From Allopontixanthobacter sp041741895 (GTDB lineage: Bacteria; Pseudomonadota; Alphaproteobacteria; Sphingomonadales; Sphingomonadaceae): a DNA stretch of 25,452 bases. A model generated the notes under the pieces. The model saw nothing but the letters and a program-made list of their open reading frames with translations, searched no databases and had not been told where the DNA came from. Positions within the stretch are counted from its first letter, which is position 1. The number at the start of each line of letters is the position of its first letter. The DNA is taken from positions 1 to 25,452 of the forward strand of contig JBGSJO010000110.1 of NCBI GenBank assembly GCA_041741895.1, written 5' to 3'. This document shows positions 1 to 7,476 of this stretch, piece by piece. Made by a program: the position numbers and the translations under genes.

Positions 1-140
1 ACGCTTGTGGCGTCTGCATCCATGCTGGCCACTTCACTCGCTTCTTCAACCGGCGCTTCCGCCGGGCTTGAGCAAGCAGCTGTTGCCAGTGTCAAACCGC
101 CAGCAACCATAAGCATCGATGCTAAATTACGCTTCTTCAT
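1..140 (-). CDS. Putative lipoprotein, 5' end only (runs off the window)
   Basis: Forty-six codons are visible from an ATG at 138-140, preceded by a purine-rich Shine-Dalgarno (GGGAGA). The product starts MKKRNLASML, has a hydrophobic stretch, and reaches TAAC at residues 20-23, a relaxed lipobox (Thr instead of Leu/Val/Ile at -3). It then becomes acidic and Ala/Glu/Ser-rich, as in a linker after lipidation. A lipid-anchored or exported small protein is the inference; the functional part lies outside the window. Two promoter-like sigma-F sites at 352-378 and 515-541 read towards it. The layout (lipobox, then acidic Ala/Ser linker) resembles the lipoprotein bufferin at 20048-20380, but no conserved bufferin cysteines are visible here, so that link is speculative. 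Confidence 0.7.
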   Translation of the reverse strand, partial: MKKRNLASMLMVAGGLTLATAACSSPAEAPVEEASEVASMDADATS

Positions 141-214
141 AAATATTTCTCCCGTTGGGTAATAGATTCAGACGCACAATGGCCTTCCCGGCTGCGTCCA
201 TACGCCGGAAAGGT

Positions 215-325
215 TCAGTCGGCAGAAAAGGCCGGCGGAAAAGAATATGATGCGGGCAAACCAGCGGTAGCAGCCGAAGGATCACTCCGGTCCGGCTTCG
301 CTGATGTGGTATGCTTATCTGACAT
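215..325 (-). CDS. Possible small protein of 36 residues, unknown function
   Basis: A short reading frame starts at ATG 323-325 and ends with TGA at 215-217. It is preceded by AAGGGGA at good spacing and begins 26 bases after the -10 element of a sigma-F-type promoter (352-378), so transcript start, ribosome site and start codon line up. The product starts MSDKHTTSAK, is rich in Ser/Pro/Ala, ends with an aromatic Tyr/Phe/Pro patch and Asp, and has no cysteine or membrane segment. I recognise no family. The lipoprotein gene begins 74 bases downstream, so the two could share a transcript. It may be a chance frame in a leader RNA; the promoter and ribosome site are the only support. Confidence 0.35.
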   Translation of the reverse strand: MSDKHTTSAKPDRSDPSAATAGLPASYSFPPAFSAD

Positions 326-351
326 GAATAAGGTCCCCTTAGAATCGGATA

Positions 352-378
352 TTCGGCAGCCGCGCCTACAAGGTTACA
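352..378 (-). promoter_or_regulatory. Sigma-F-type ECF promoter B (TGTAACC-N16-CGAAT)
   Basis: On the minus strand TGTAACC (372-378) is followed after exactly 16 bases by CGAA (352-355) and then T. It lies 26 bases ahead of the possible 36-codon gene and 211 bases ahead of the lipoprotein start. The spacing is identical to that of seven other copies in this window. Confidence 0.75.
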
Positions 379-412
379 TCGTGCTGCAAATTATTTGTGG
401 CGGGGATCGCAT

Positions 413-449
413 GGCCAATCGGCTTGGAGCCCGTCCCGCCCGATTGGCC
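413..449. repeat. Perfect 10-bp inverted repeat with 17-base loop
   Basis: GGCCAATCGG (413-422) is matched by CCGATTGGCC (440-449). The stem lies between the tandem promoters A and B, so a minus-strand transcript from A would fold it about 60 bases after its start. There is no U-tract after the stem, so a classical intrinsic terminator is not supported. It could be part of a small RNA or a leader. Confidence 0.5.
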
Positions 450-514
450 GCGTCAACCTATATCCAGATCGACGCGGCAGGCACCGATCGGGAGGGTATC
501 GGGCCTACCTGCCA

Positions 515-541
515 TTCGGCAAAAGCCTGGATCTGGTTACA
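515..541 (-). promoter_or_regulatory. Sigma-F-type ECF promoter A (TGTAACC-N16-CGAAT)
   Basis: On the minus strand TGTAACC (535-541) is followed after exactly 16 bases by CGAA (515-518) and T. It lies between the AhpD-like gene (stop at 596) and promoter B, in tandem with B and 163 bases from it. No convincing coding frame follows before B, so it may drive a small RNA or a long leader for the lipoprotein transcript. Confidence 0.7.
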
Positions 542-595
542 CGATTGCAAAACTGGACCGCGCCGCAGTTTCCATCTGATCCCCAAACCGGCTTC

Positions 596-1195
596 CTACG
601 GCTCGATTCCCCAGATTGTGGCGAGTTTGGAATAACTCCTGTCCGCCCGGTGGGGATCGCCGGAATCGGCACCTTCAACCATCCGCGCCCTTCGTGCGTT
701 CTTGTCCTCTTCGGGCATGATCAGCGGATCGACGCGTGTCCCCGTCCCATCGACAATCCGGTTCATCAGGTTGAACAATCCGCACACGCTGATTGCATCG
801 AACAGGGCTTGCTCCTCCCAACCGGCGGCATAAACCGCGGCAGCATCGGCCTGGACCATCATGCTGGGGGTCAAGGTGAGTTTGCGCACATAGGCCAGCA
901 AGGGCTTGAGCTTTGCATCCACCGCACAGCTTTCCAGATCGTTGATCAGGCCTTCGAACCAATTTTCGTCGATCCCGAATGCGGTTGCGGCCAGCACATG
1001 CGAACCGTGGCAATAGGTGCAGGCATTGAGGCCGGAGACATAGGCCGCGATCAGTTCCCGCTCCGCCACCGTCAAGGGCGACGGGTCGCGCAGCACCCGG
1101 TCATGATATTCCAGCAGTGGGCCAACCGTGGCGGGAAAGCGCTTGAAAACGCTGTCCAATTGATGATCGGATGGCAAGGAAGGGAAGATCGACAT
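596..1195 (-). CDS. AhpD-like / carboxymuconolactone decarboxylase family protein
   Basis: A 199-residue protein of the alkylhydroperoxidase AhpD-like (CMD) family. The redox motif CTYCHGSH gives Cys59, Cys62 and His66, the CxxC-x3-H arrangement with which AhpD proteins reduce peroxides or exchange disulfides. The helical repeat before the motif (residues 40-58) and the hydrophobic segment after residue 110 fit the fold. I start at ATG 1193-1195 (MSIFPSLPSD) rather than at an upstream in-frame codon, because the upstream extension overlaps the preceding gene and family members start near this point. It is the last gene of the receptor-NupC-phosphatidyltransferase operon (29-base gap). The physiological substrate is not predictable; a cytoplasmic peroxidase-like role is inferred. 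Confidence 0.85.
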   Translation of the reverse strand: MSIFPSLPSDHQLDSVFKRFPATVGPLLEYHDRVLRDPSPLTVAERELIAAYVSGLNACTYCHGSHVLAATAFGIDENWFEGLINDLESCAVDAKLKPLLAYVRKLTLTPSMMVQADAAAVYAAGWEEQALFDAISVCGLFNLMNRIVDGTGTRVDPLIMPEEDKNARRARMVEGADSGDPHRADRSYSKLATIWGIEP

Positions 1196-1224
1196 CTTGG
1201 TGGGTCCTGTCTTGAGGCAAATGG

Positions 1225-1827
1225 TTATTTGAAGGTCAGGTAGGCTGCGATGCTGCGTTGGATAACCGTCAGCAGACACAGGATGGCAAAGACCGAGGCG
1301 ATCAGTGCGAAGTGTCCAGGAAGCAGACACATCAGAATGAAGGCAAGGATTGTCTCTGCCCCCTCGGCCAGGCCGGTGTTGTAGAAGAAGCTCTTCTGAC
1401 CATGATCGCTAGTTTCCAGGCCGCGCTTGGCAGCCAGCACGGCAAAGCTCAGAAAGCTGATTCCGGTCAGGGTGAAACTGGCAATCAACAGCAAGGCAAA
1501 GGGCATGTTTTCTGCCGATGCGAAGGCGAAACCGATGGGCACGGCGATGTAGAAGGCGAAATCGGCAACGATATCCAAATAGCCGCCGAAATCGGTAATT
1601 CTTGTCGCCCGGGCGACAGCGCCATCCAGTCCGTCGAGCATCCGGCTAAGGAGTATGAGCGCCAGCCCGGCAACGAAGTGGCCTTGCGCGATCATCACGC
1701 CGGCACCCAGGCCCACTATCATTCCGGCCATGGTGACGGTGTTGGCACCAATCCCCAATGCCGCAATCCTCCGCCCCACGGCATTGAGCGGCGGATCGAT
1801 CAGCGGTCTGAGCTTCGCGTCGAACAT
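1225..1827 (-). CDS. CDP-alcohol phosphatidyltransferase family protein
   Basis: A 200-residue integral membrane enzyme with the CDP-alcohol phosphatidyltransferase signature DGLDGAVAR followed by G-x3-D-x3-D (around residues 65-88). These aspartates bind the metal and the CDP-linked substrate in known members, which transfer a phosphatidyl group from CDP-diacylglycerol to an alcohol such as glycerol phosphate, serine or inositol. Several hydrophobic helices follow. The stop of NupC lies 6 bases before its ATG (1825-1827), so the two are almost certainly co-transcribed. The acceptor alcohol cannot be read from sequence. The general PgsA or PssA of the cell would not be expected in a nucleoside uptake operon, so this is probably a specialised paralogue. 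Confidence 0.9.
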   Translation of the reverse strand: MFDAKLRPLIDPPLNAVGRRIAALGIGANTVTMAGMIVGLGAGVMIAQGHFVAGLALILLSRMLDGLDGAVARATRITDFGGYLDIVADFAFYIAVPIGFAFASAENMPFALLLIASFTLTGISFLSFAVLAAKRGLETSDHGQKSFFYNTGLAEGAETILAFILMCLLPGHFALIASVFAILCLLTVIQRSIAAYLTFK

Positions 1828-1833
1828 CCGCTT

Positions 1834-3099
1834 TCAGACCTGTGTCACAAGGCCGATGACTGCGGCGGTCATCGCCGATGTCATATTGCCCGCAACCCAG
1901 CTTTTCATGCCCAGGGCGGACACTTCGGACCTCCGCGCAGGCGCCAATGTGGCGATCGTGGAAACCAGCAGGCCGACACTGGCCAGATTGGCAACCCCGC
2001 ACAGCGCATAGGTCATGATCAGTGTGCTGCGGGTATCGAGCGTTCCGGCGGGGATGGCGGCCAAATCGAGATAGGCGACATATTCATTGAAGATGGCCTT
2101 GGTGCCCATCAGCGCGCCGGCTGCCGGTGCCTGATCCCAAGGGATGCCGATTGCCCACATGAGGGGGGCGAATATCCAGCCGAAGCCCCGCTTGAGGGTC
2201 AGCGGCTGCCCATCGAAGAGCGGCAACCACAGCAGCATCTGATCGACCAGGCTGACCAGCGCGAAGACAACAATGATCACACCGATGACGGCCAGCACCA
2301 GCTGGACCCCTTCCATGGTGCCCCGGATCACCGCGTCCATGCTGCTTTCGTACGACAGTTCAGGCTGCGCGTCGTCGGCGCTGACCGAACCGTCACCCGG
2401 CACCATCAGCCGCGCGATCAGCACCGCCGCCGGCAGGGAAATCAGCGATGCCACAATCATGTGCCCCACTGCATTGGGCACCGTTTTGGACAGGGTGGTG
2501 GCGTAAAGGATCAGGATCGCGCCGGAAATGGTCGACATGATCAGCACCATGACCGTGAACAGTTCGGACCGGCTCATCCGGTCAAACCACGCGCGCATCA
2601 CCAGCGGCGATTCCACCACACCGAGGAACATCGTCGCGCCGCCGCCCAGCCCGACCACTCCGCTGACCCCGAGTGTCCGGCGCAATGCCCAGGACAAGCC
2701 GCGCACCATTGCCCGCAATATGCCCCAATGCCACAGCAAGGCCGACAATGCCGAAAAGGTAATGATTAGCGGCAATATCTGGAATGCGATGACAAGCGGA
2801 GGACTGGCACCGGGCTTCAAGACGAAGGGAATGGGCGCCCCGCCGGTATAGCCAAACATGTAACTCGATCCGACCAGCGTGGCCTTTTCAATCGCGGTAA
2901 CACCCTGATTGGCGAAACCGACGATTGTCCAGATGACCGGAATCCGAGTGACCGCCAGAGCAAGTACGATCTGCAGCAGCACGGCCCCGGCGACCCAGCG
3001 CCAGCCCGGGCGCGTCTTGCGGTCCTCCGATACAGCCCAGGCCAGCATCAGCAGGAAGCCAATGCCGATCAGTCCCTGGCCCTGCTGCAAAATCGCCAT
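1834..3099 (-). CDS. nupC: NupC-type concentrative nucleoside transporter
   Basis: A 421-residue inner membrane protein of the CNT (NupC) family, which imports nucleosides with sodium or protons. The family hallmark GTKAIFNEYVAY is present, as is the conserved central segment GGGATMFLGVVESPLVMR with its Glu-Ser pair, plus about ten hydrophobic helices. I use ATG 3097-3099 (MAILQQGQG) because AGAGGG lies at ribosome-binding distance; a start at 3126 would overlap the preceding receptor stop. It follows the TonB-dependent receptor by 14 bases, pairing an outer membrane importer with a cytoplasmic membrane nucleoside importer. Nucleosides, or a nucleoside-containing molecule, are therefore the likely substrate of the whole system (inference). 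Confidence 0.92.
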   Translation of the reverse strand: MAILQQGQGLIGIGFLLMLAWAVSEDRKTRPGWRWVAGAVLLQIVLALAVTRIPVIWTIVGFANQGVTAIEKATLVGSSYMFGYTGGAPIPFVLKPGASPPLVIAFQILPLIITFSALSALLWHWGILRAMVRGLSWALRRTLGVSGVVGLGGGATMFLGVVESPLVMRAWFDRMSRSELFTVMVLIMSTISGAILILYATTLSKTVPNAVGHMIVASLISLPAAVLIARLMVPGDGSVSADDAQPELSYESSMDAVIRGTMEGVQLVLAVIGVIIVVFALVSLVDQMLLWLPLFDGQPLTLKRGFGWIFAPLMWAIGIPWDQAPAAGALMGTKAIFNEYVAYLDLAAIPAGTLDTRSTLIMTYALCGVANLASVGLLVSTIATLAPARRSEVSALGMKSWVAGNMTSAMTAAVIGLVTQV

Positions 3100-3113
3100 A
3101 CTTGCTGTGCCCT

Positions 3114-6100
3114 CTAGAATTTCCATGCCGCGCCGAACTGGAACTGGCGCGGCGGCCCCGCATTGCGCTGAACAAACGGAGCGCCGCCGCCGAATTGCAC
3201 CTGATTGGACGTTGTCGCCGCATTGGCAAAGCCGGATTCGTTATTGGCGTTGAACAGGTTGAACACATCTGCGCTTAATTCCAGCCGGCCAGCCAGCGCC
3301 GGCACAGCATACCGTACACCCAGATCTACCGAGGCGGACCAGGGCAATCGTGCCGAATTGCGCGTGGCCCCAGGATAGCGATCCGAGTTGCCGACAAAAT
3401 TTTCGCCAAAGGAAGCCCCGTCTCCATTCAGATCCTGGGTCCCGAAAATTCGCGCATCCGGCACCAGATTGACCGGCTGCCCCGACTGGAACAGCCCGGC
3501 GACCGTAAGCGTCAGCCCATCAACCGGATACAGGAATCCGACTGCGGAAACGACATGGCGGCGGTCATTGGCCGAAGGGCCATTGTCGGCACTGAAATCA
3601 TTAGCGTTGGATGCCCTGAAGTTGATGTCATCGGTGTTGTTGGTCAGTTTTGCGAGCGTGTAGGACAGGCGGAATGCGTAAAAATCATCCCCCCGCAGCT
3701 TGTTCGCCTGCAGGTTGAGCGCGCGATAGGTGGCTGTGCCGCCAGTTTCGGAAACCGTGATCTGGCGTGCGCCGCCGGGCACCAGTGTAACCGGACGGGT
3801 GGCATCCGCGTCCGCTTGCGAACGCACCAGCCCGAGCGACTGCGCCAATGCGAACCGGGCGGCATTGTCCGGCCGCGCGCGCAGCAGCGCAATATTCGCA
3901 TCCGTCAGATTGGCCAGGTTCGGCGTGAAGGGTGCGGGCGCATTGAGATCGCGCAGCCGGACCAGATTATGCGACCGGCTATAGATGATATCCGCGCTCA
4001 GGCTGATTGTATCGGTTGCCTGATATTGATATCCGCCGCTCAGCTGCAAGCTATACGGGCTTTGATAGCCATCGGGATTGAGGATGCGTGCCTCGTTGAT
4101 GGTCGCGGTGTCCCGCAGCGCCTGCACCTGCGCTGGCGAAGGACAGGCATCCACGGTCGCGCAAGCCGGAGATACAGTCAGATTGCCGTCGAAGGTGACG
4201 TCGGCCAGATTGATGTCCGGCCGGATGATCCCGAGACCCTGCAATTGCCCCAGCTGCGCAATGAATGGCGCGGATGTTGTATTGCGCTGGAGAGCATCCG
4301 AAATCACGCCGTAGCTGAGCTTGCCGTAAAAAAGACCCGCTCCAAAACGAAAGGACGAACGTGCATCGGGGCGATAGTTCACCGCCAGGCGCGGCGCGAA
4401 ATTATCCTTGTCGCCGCCAGCTGCGCCTTTACCGGTCAGGCTGTCATAATCCCACCGGACACCCAGAGTTGCGGAAAGCTGCGGGGAAATATGCCACTCG
4501 TCCTCTACGTAAAAGGCCAGCTGCGTCTGTCCGGTGCCAAAGCTTTGCGGCCGCAATTCGACAGAATAGTTGATCACTGCCGGATTGAGTGCCAACACAT
4601 CGCCAGCTGACAGTTCCAGGCCCTTGCCCGCCAGCGATGCCAATTGTGCCGGGGTAAGCTGCACGGTGAAATTGCCATCGGGATTGCCGCCGCCCAGCAG
4701 CGCGAAATCGGAATGCATCACATCGGTGCCAAAGCTCAGCTTGTGATCGCCGAGGGTTCGCTGGAGCCGGTGCGTGGTCTGCCAGGTTTCCTCCAGATCG
4801 TTGAACACGAAGCCCGGATGGCCGACAACGCCGACCGTCAGGCCGCTCTGATCCTGGATCGCTACCTGCGGCCCAGCGGGTCCCTTGGGCTGGCCGTAAT
4901 CCCAGCGGAAGCGGCTGAATTGCACCGCGCCGTCATAGTTCCAGTCATCGCCTGAATAGCTGGCGGTGGCGGCGATCACGGTCGATAAACGGTCCTGATC
5001 CGACCCCGCGGTTGGGAATGTGACATTGCCGCCGCCCAATGCGCCGCCGGGGCGGTCAATTGTCACCCGGCCGATATTGGCGCGCAGGGCGATCGCCCAA
5101 TCATCGTTCAATCGGTGATCGAGCCTGACCGATCCGAGATAGAATTCATTGTTGCCGGTGACATTGGCCACCGTACCCAGCGCAGGGGCATCGACTATCT
5201 GTTCGTTATGGTCCCGCGTATATTCAAAATTGGCATAGAAGAATGTATTGTCGCGGGCGATCGGACCGCCGATGCTCGCCCCGGCCTGATAGCGCTCAAA
5301 ACTTTCCCCAACCGGATTTCCGCTGAGATCACGCCGCGCGAAGGCAGATCGCGCATCGAGCGGGCGGCCCGGGCGGACAAGTGTATAAACTTCGCCGTGG
5401 TAATCATTGGTGCCCGACGGGCTGGTGAAATTGACAATCCCATTGGGCGTCCGGCCATAAGCGACCGAATAGCTGTTGGCGAGGACGGTAACCTCGCGCG
5501 TGAAGCCCAGAGGCACCGGAAATTTCATCCCGCCGAGAAAATTCTCGTTATTGTCGAGACCGTCGATGAGATAATTGGTATCCAGACCGTTCGAACCATT
5601 GATGGAAATGCCCGGCGCTTCGGGGAAGAAGCCGGTCGATGCGACAACATTGGGCAAGCGCACAAGCGCGCCAACCACGTCCCTGCCCTCGATCGGCAAT
5701 GCCTGCAGTTCCTTGTCCGACAGAGAAGCGGATATCTCGGCATTTACGGTATTTATCGCGGTAACCGCCCGGCTGGCCGTGACGACAATCGCGGCCGCCC
5801 CGACAGGTTGCAGGCGCAAGGTTACACTGCTGGCGAAATTGGATCGCAGCGATACTGGCCGGGCCTCCGCGCTTTCGTATTGGTCCGAACCCGATGTCGA
5901 AACGGTATAGGCCCCGCCCGTGGTCAGCGATTCCAGCCGGACCATTCCCTGCGCATTGCTGGTTTCAACGCGCCGCAGCCCGATGGCCTTGTTTTCGATC
6001 ACCACTTCTGTTCCGGCAACCGCTTCCCCGGTTTCCGCATCGATCACGGCGATCTGCAACCCCGCCTGCTGGGCATGGGCAGGTGGGGCGATCATTGCCG

Positions 6101-6149
6101 AAATACTAACCAGGGCGCAGCCCAATGCTGCGCGATGTAAAATAGTCAA
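3114..6149 (-). CDS. TonB-dependent outer membrane receptor, Oar-like, with carboxypeptidase-regulatory N-terminal domain
   Basis: A 1011-residue receptor that imports a substrate through the outer membrane using TonB energy. Residues 1-26 form a signal peptide cleaved after APPAHA. Residues about 30-115 form a carboxypeptidase-regulatory-like beta domain, followed by a plug (around 120-250, containing YLIDGLDNNE) and a long beta barrel ending in the typical aromatic FQFGAAWKF. A likely extracellular loop holds a Cys pair (ACATVDAC). The start is a TTG at 6147-6149, preceded by GGAG seven bases upstream; no ATG gives an intact signal peptide. Its leader can fold so that the GGAG is paired (see 6158-6229). 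The operon with NupC suggests a nucleoside-like ligand, but the barrel itself does not reveal the ligand. Confidence 0.93.
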   Translation of the reverse strand: MTILHRAALGCALVSISAMIAPPAHAQQAGLQIAVIDAETGEAVAGTEVVIENKAIGLRRVETSNAQGMVRLESLTTGGAYTVSTSGSDQYESAEARPVSLRSNFASSVTLRLQPVGAAAIVVTASRAVTAINTVNAEISASLSDKELQALPIEGRDVVGALVRLPNVVASTGFFPEAPGISINGSNGLDTNYLIDGLDNNENFLGGMKFPVPLGFTREVTVLANSYSVAYGRTPNGIVNFTSPSGTNDYHGEVYTLVRPGRPLDARSAFARRDLSGNPVGESFERYQAGASIGGPIARDNTFFYANFEYTRDHNEQIVDAPALGTVANVTGNNEFYLGSVRLDHRLNDDWAIALRANIGRVTIDRPGGALGGGNVTFPTAGSDQDRLSTVIAATASYSGDDWNYDGAVQFSRFRWDYGQPKGPAGPQVAIQDQSGLTVGVVGHPGFVFNDLEETWQTTHRLQRTLGDHKLSFGTDVMHSDFALLGGGNPDGNFTVQLTPAQLASLAGKGLELSAGDVLALNPAVINYSVELRPQSFGTGQTQLAFYVEDEWHISPQLSATLGVRWDYDSLTGKGAAGGDKDNFAPRLAVNYRPDARSSFRFGAGLFYGKLSYGVISDALQRNTTSAPFIAQLGQLQGLGIIRPDINLADVTFDGNLTVSPACATVDACPSPAQVQALRDTATINEARILNPDGYQSPYSLQLSGGYQYQATDTISLSADIIYSRSHNLVRLRDLNAPAPFTPNLANLTDANIALLRARPDNAARFALAQSLGLVRSQADADATRPVTLVPGGARQITVSETGGTATYRALNLQANKLRGDDFYAFRLSYTLAKLTNNTDDINFRASNANDFSADNGPSANDRRHVVSAVGFLYPVDGLTLTVAGLFQSGQPVNLVPDARIFGTQDLNGDGASFGENFVGNSDRYPGATRNSARLPWSASVDLGVRYAVPALAGRLELSADVFNLFNANNESGFANAATTSNQVQFGGGAPFVQRNAGPPRQFQFGAAWKF

Positions 6150-6157
6150 AAGTGATC

Positions 6158-6229
6158 TCCGGTGGCACCAGTTGGATAGGACAGATCAATCAGTTTTTGC
6201 CAGATTGATGCCCATTAGTCGCCACCGGA
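6158..6229 (-). promoter_or_regulatory. Structured leader RNA of the receptor operon that can sequester the ribosome binding site
   Basis: In the minus-strand RNA, UCCGGUGGC (6221-6229) is perfectly complementary to GCCACCGGA (6158-6166), and the second arm contains most of the GGAG used by the TTG start at 6149. Inside the loop a second hairpin forms from AUCAAUC (6203-6209) and GAUUGAU (6185-6191). The outer stem encloses nearly the whole leader if transcription starts near 6229, where a weak -10 (TAAGAT, 6236-6241) would place it. This is the layout of a translational switch or RNA thermometer. I do not recognise a known riboswitch class. Confidence 0.5.
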
Positions 6230-6262
6230 CGCTATATCTTACACGCTATTGAAAATAATCTC

Positions 6263-6685
6263 TCAGGCCCGCGCGAATTTTGCATCAAGCGACAAAGTAT
6301 CCTCGTCCCGAAAGGCCAGCAGTACCAGGGTTGCCGCTGCGATCCCGAGAGAGGGGAAAAAGAGGATCTGGCTGGTTTCCCGCGTGAGCAGGTACATGCC
6401 GAATGGATCAAGCAGATATTTCCAGATGGACAGCGCGCCGACCACCAGGATAACTGCCTGCGCAACATAACTGTATCGTCTCCACAAGCCGGCGATACAC
6501 AGCAGGCCGACGATCACCAAAGCAACACCCCAGATCATCTGGATGGTGGCCGCCTGGCCAAGACCGCCGTAATATTTGTTGCTCACATGGGCGCCCATTT
6601 CCGGTGCGCCCAATCTGACAACACCCCAAACCAGCAGCAGCAAACCGGTCGAAATTCGCAGCAGCAATAAGGTAATAGCTTTCAT
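6263..6685 (-). CDS. DoxX-like small membrane protein
   Basis: A 140-residue protein with four hydrophobic helices (roughly residues 4-23, 47-68, 73-93 and 103-123) and short polar loops, the pattern of the DoxX/DoxD superfamily. The ATG at 6683-6685 has a strong ribosome site, TGGAGGGAAGC. A sigma-F-type promoter (6713-6739) ends 27 bases before the start. Other DoxX proteins accompany redox, sulfur or metal-stress genes; a second member sits in the bufferin operon at 17930-18379. Its molecular function is unknown. Transcription could continue into the receptor operon, which starts 113 bases further on. Confidence 0.75.
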   Translation of the reverse strand: MKAITLLLLRISTGLLLLVWGVVRLGAPEMGAHVSNKYYGGLGQAATIQMIWGVALVIVGLLCIAGLWRRYSYVAQAVILVVGALSIWKYLLDPFGMYLLTRETSQILFFPSLGIAAATLVLLAFRDEDTLSLDAKFARA

Positions 6686-6712
6686 GCTTCCCTCCAGTTG
6701 TGGTGTTCGTTA

Positions 6713-6739
6713 TTCGTCTGCATCGCACAGAAAGTTACA
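6713..6739 (-). promoter_or_regulatory. Sigma-F-type ECF promoter C (TGTAACT-N16-CGAAT)
   Basis: On the minus strand TGTAACT (6733-6739) precedes CGAA (6713-6716) by exactly 16 bases. The -10 ends 27 bases before the ATG of the DoxX-like gene, so the leader would be about 20 bases long, which is ideal placement. Confidence 0.85.
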
Positions 6740-6939
6740 GCCGCAGTCCGTGCGCGCGTTAAATTATTCTGATTTCACATGCAACCGGGGCGCAGATCCT
6801 GCGCCAGAGCCTGAAGGGCCTGATTATTCTGTAAATTTCGGCGCGGGGCCGCTTTAACTGGAAATCGTCAGGAGCACTCACACTGCTGCCGGGAACACGG
6901 CAAGGGATGAACGCATATGTCCCTGAAGTTGAACATGGC

Positions 6940-6966
6940 TGTAACCCATACGCAGCTTCAGGCGAA
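6940..6966 (+). promoter_or_regulatory. Sigma-F-type ECF promoter D (TGTAACC-N16-CGAAT)
   Basis: The only plus-strand copy: TGTAACC (6940-6946), 16 bases, CGAA (6963-6966) then T. It ends 36 bases before the start of the CBS-domain gene, the only plus-strand operon in this half of the window. The motif changing strand together with the gene argues strongly that it is functional. Confidence 0.87.
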
Positions 6967-7002
6967 TTCATGATCAGGGGGTAGCAAGCTGAAAGGTCAG
7001 AC

Positions 7003-7458
7003 ATGAAAATCTCACAGATCCTCGCCGCCAAGGGTGCAACCACGCGAACGGTCCGCCACGATCAGAATTTCGGGAAAGCCCTGGCGAAGATGCACGAGGC
7101 GCAGATCGGTTCGATCGTGGTCGTCCATGCCGATACCGGCACACTTCTGGGGTTGGTTTCCCAGCCTGAAATATTGGCAGGCCTGTCTACCTTTGGTGCC
7201 TCAAGCATGACCCATTGCGTTACCGGCATGATGCGCAAACCCGCCCCTGTCTGTGACATGGAGGACGACATCAAATCAGTCATGAGCCAGATGACCGTCG
7301 ACCGGTGCCGCCATGCCGTGGTGACCGGTTCCGATCGTTCGATCCTGGGCGTCGTGTCGATCGGGGACCTGGTCGCTGCGCAATTGCAGGAAGCCCGGCT
7401 GGAAGCCAACGTGCTGCGCGATATGGCGCGGTCCCATCTGATGGCCCCTTCGGCCTAG
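7003..7458 (+). CDS. Two-CBS-domain protein
   Basis: A 151-residue cytoplasmic protein made of a tandem CBS pair (Bateman module), with domain one at about residues 5-62 and domain two at about 72-130. The strand pattern GSIVVVHADTGTLLGLVSQ and RHAVVTGSDRSILGVVSIGDL is typical. Such modules bind adenine nucleotides or other ligands and regulate partners; stand-alone versions in alphaproteobacteria are often stress-induced. AAAGG precedes the ATG at 7003. The sigma-F-type promoter D lies 36 bases upstream. The stop is 18 bases before the YiiX-like gene, so the two form one operon. Ligand and partner cannot be inferred. Confidence 0.92.
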   Translation: MKISQILAAKGATTRTVRHDQNFGKALAKMHEAQIGSIVVVHADTGTLLGLVSQPEILAGLSTFGASSMTHCVTGMMRKPAPVCDMEDDIKSVMSQMTVDRCRHAVVTGSDRSILGVVSIGDLVAAQLQEARLEANVLRDMARSHLMAPSA

Positions 7459-7476
7459 GGCCGGGCGACTCCGCTC

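Larger units (their letters stand above)
6686..7002. other. Intergenic region between divergent sigma-F-type transcription units
   Basis: These 317 bases hold no convincing gene. They contain two sigma-F-type promoters pointing outwards, one for the DoxX-like gene (6713-6739, minus) and one for the CBS-YiiX pair (6940-6966, plus). Between them is a short symmetric element GCGCAG-ATC-CTGCGC (6790-6804) and two copies of ATTATTCTG about 60 bases apart, which could be regulator sites but have no further support. Confidence 0.6.

Noticed and set aside
1258..2769. Long plus-strand open frame (503 codons) opposite the NupC and phosphatidyltransferase genes
   Set aside because: Its composition is Gln/His/Arg-rich with no domain, which is what the reverse of hydrophobic membrane protein codons gives; the minus-strand genes have clear families.
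3785..3811. TGTAACC-N16-CGTC on the plus strand inside the receptor gene
   Set aside because: The -35 and spacer match but the -10 is CGTC and it is antisense within a gene, with no start codon in a sensible place.
6158..6229. Cobalamin riboswitch ahead of the TonB-dependent receptor
   Set aside because: The leader is only about 80 bases and lacks the long B12-box architecture; only a short GCCAC stretch is shared.
6686..7043. Minus-strand frame of about 94 codons over 6759-7043
   Set aside because: It overlaps the CBS start and promoter D, has no ribosome site and shows no family feature.
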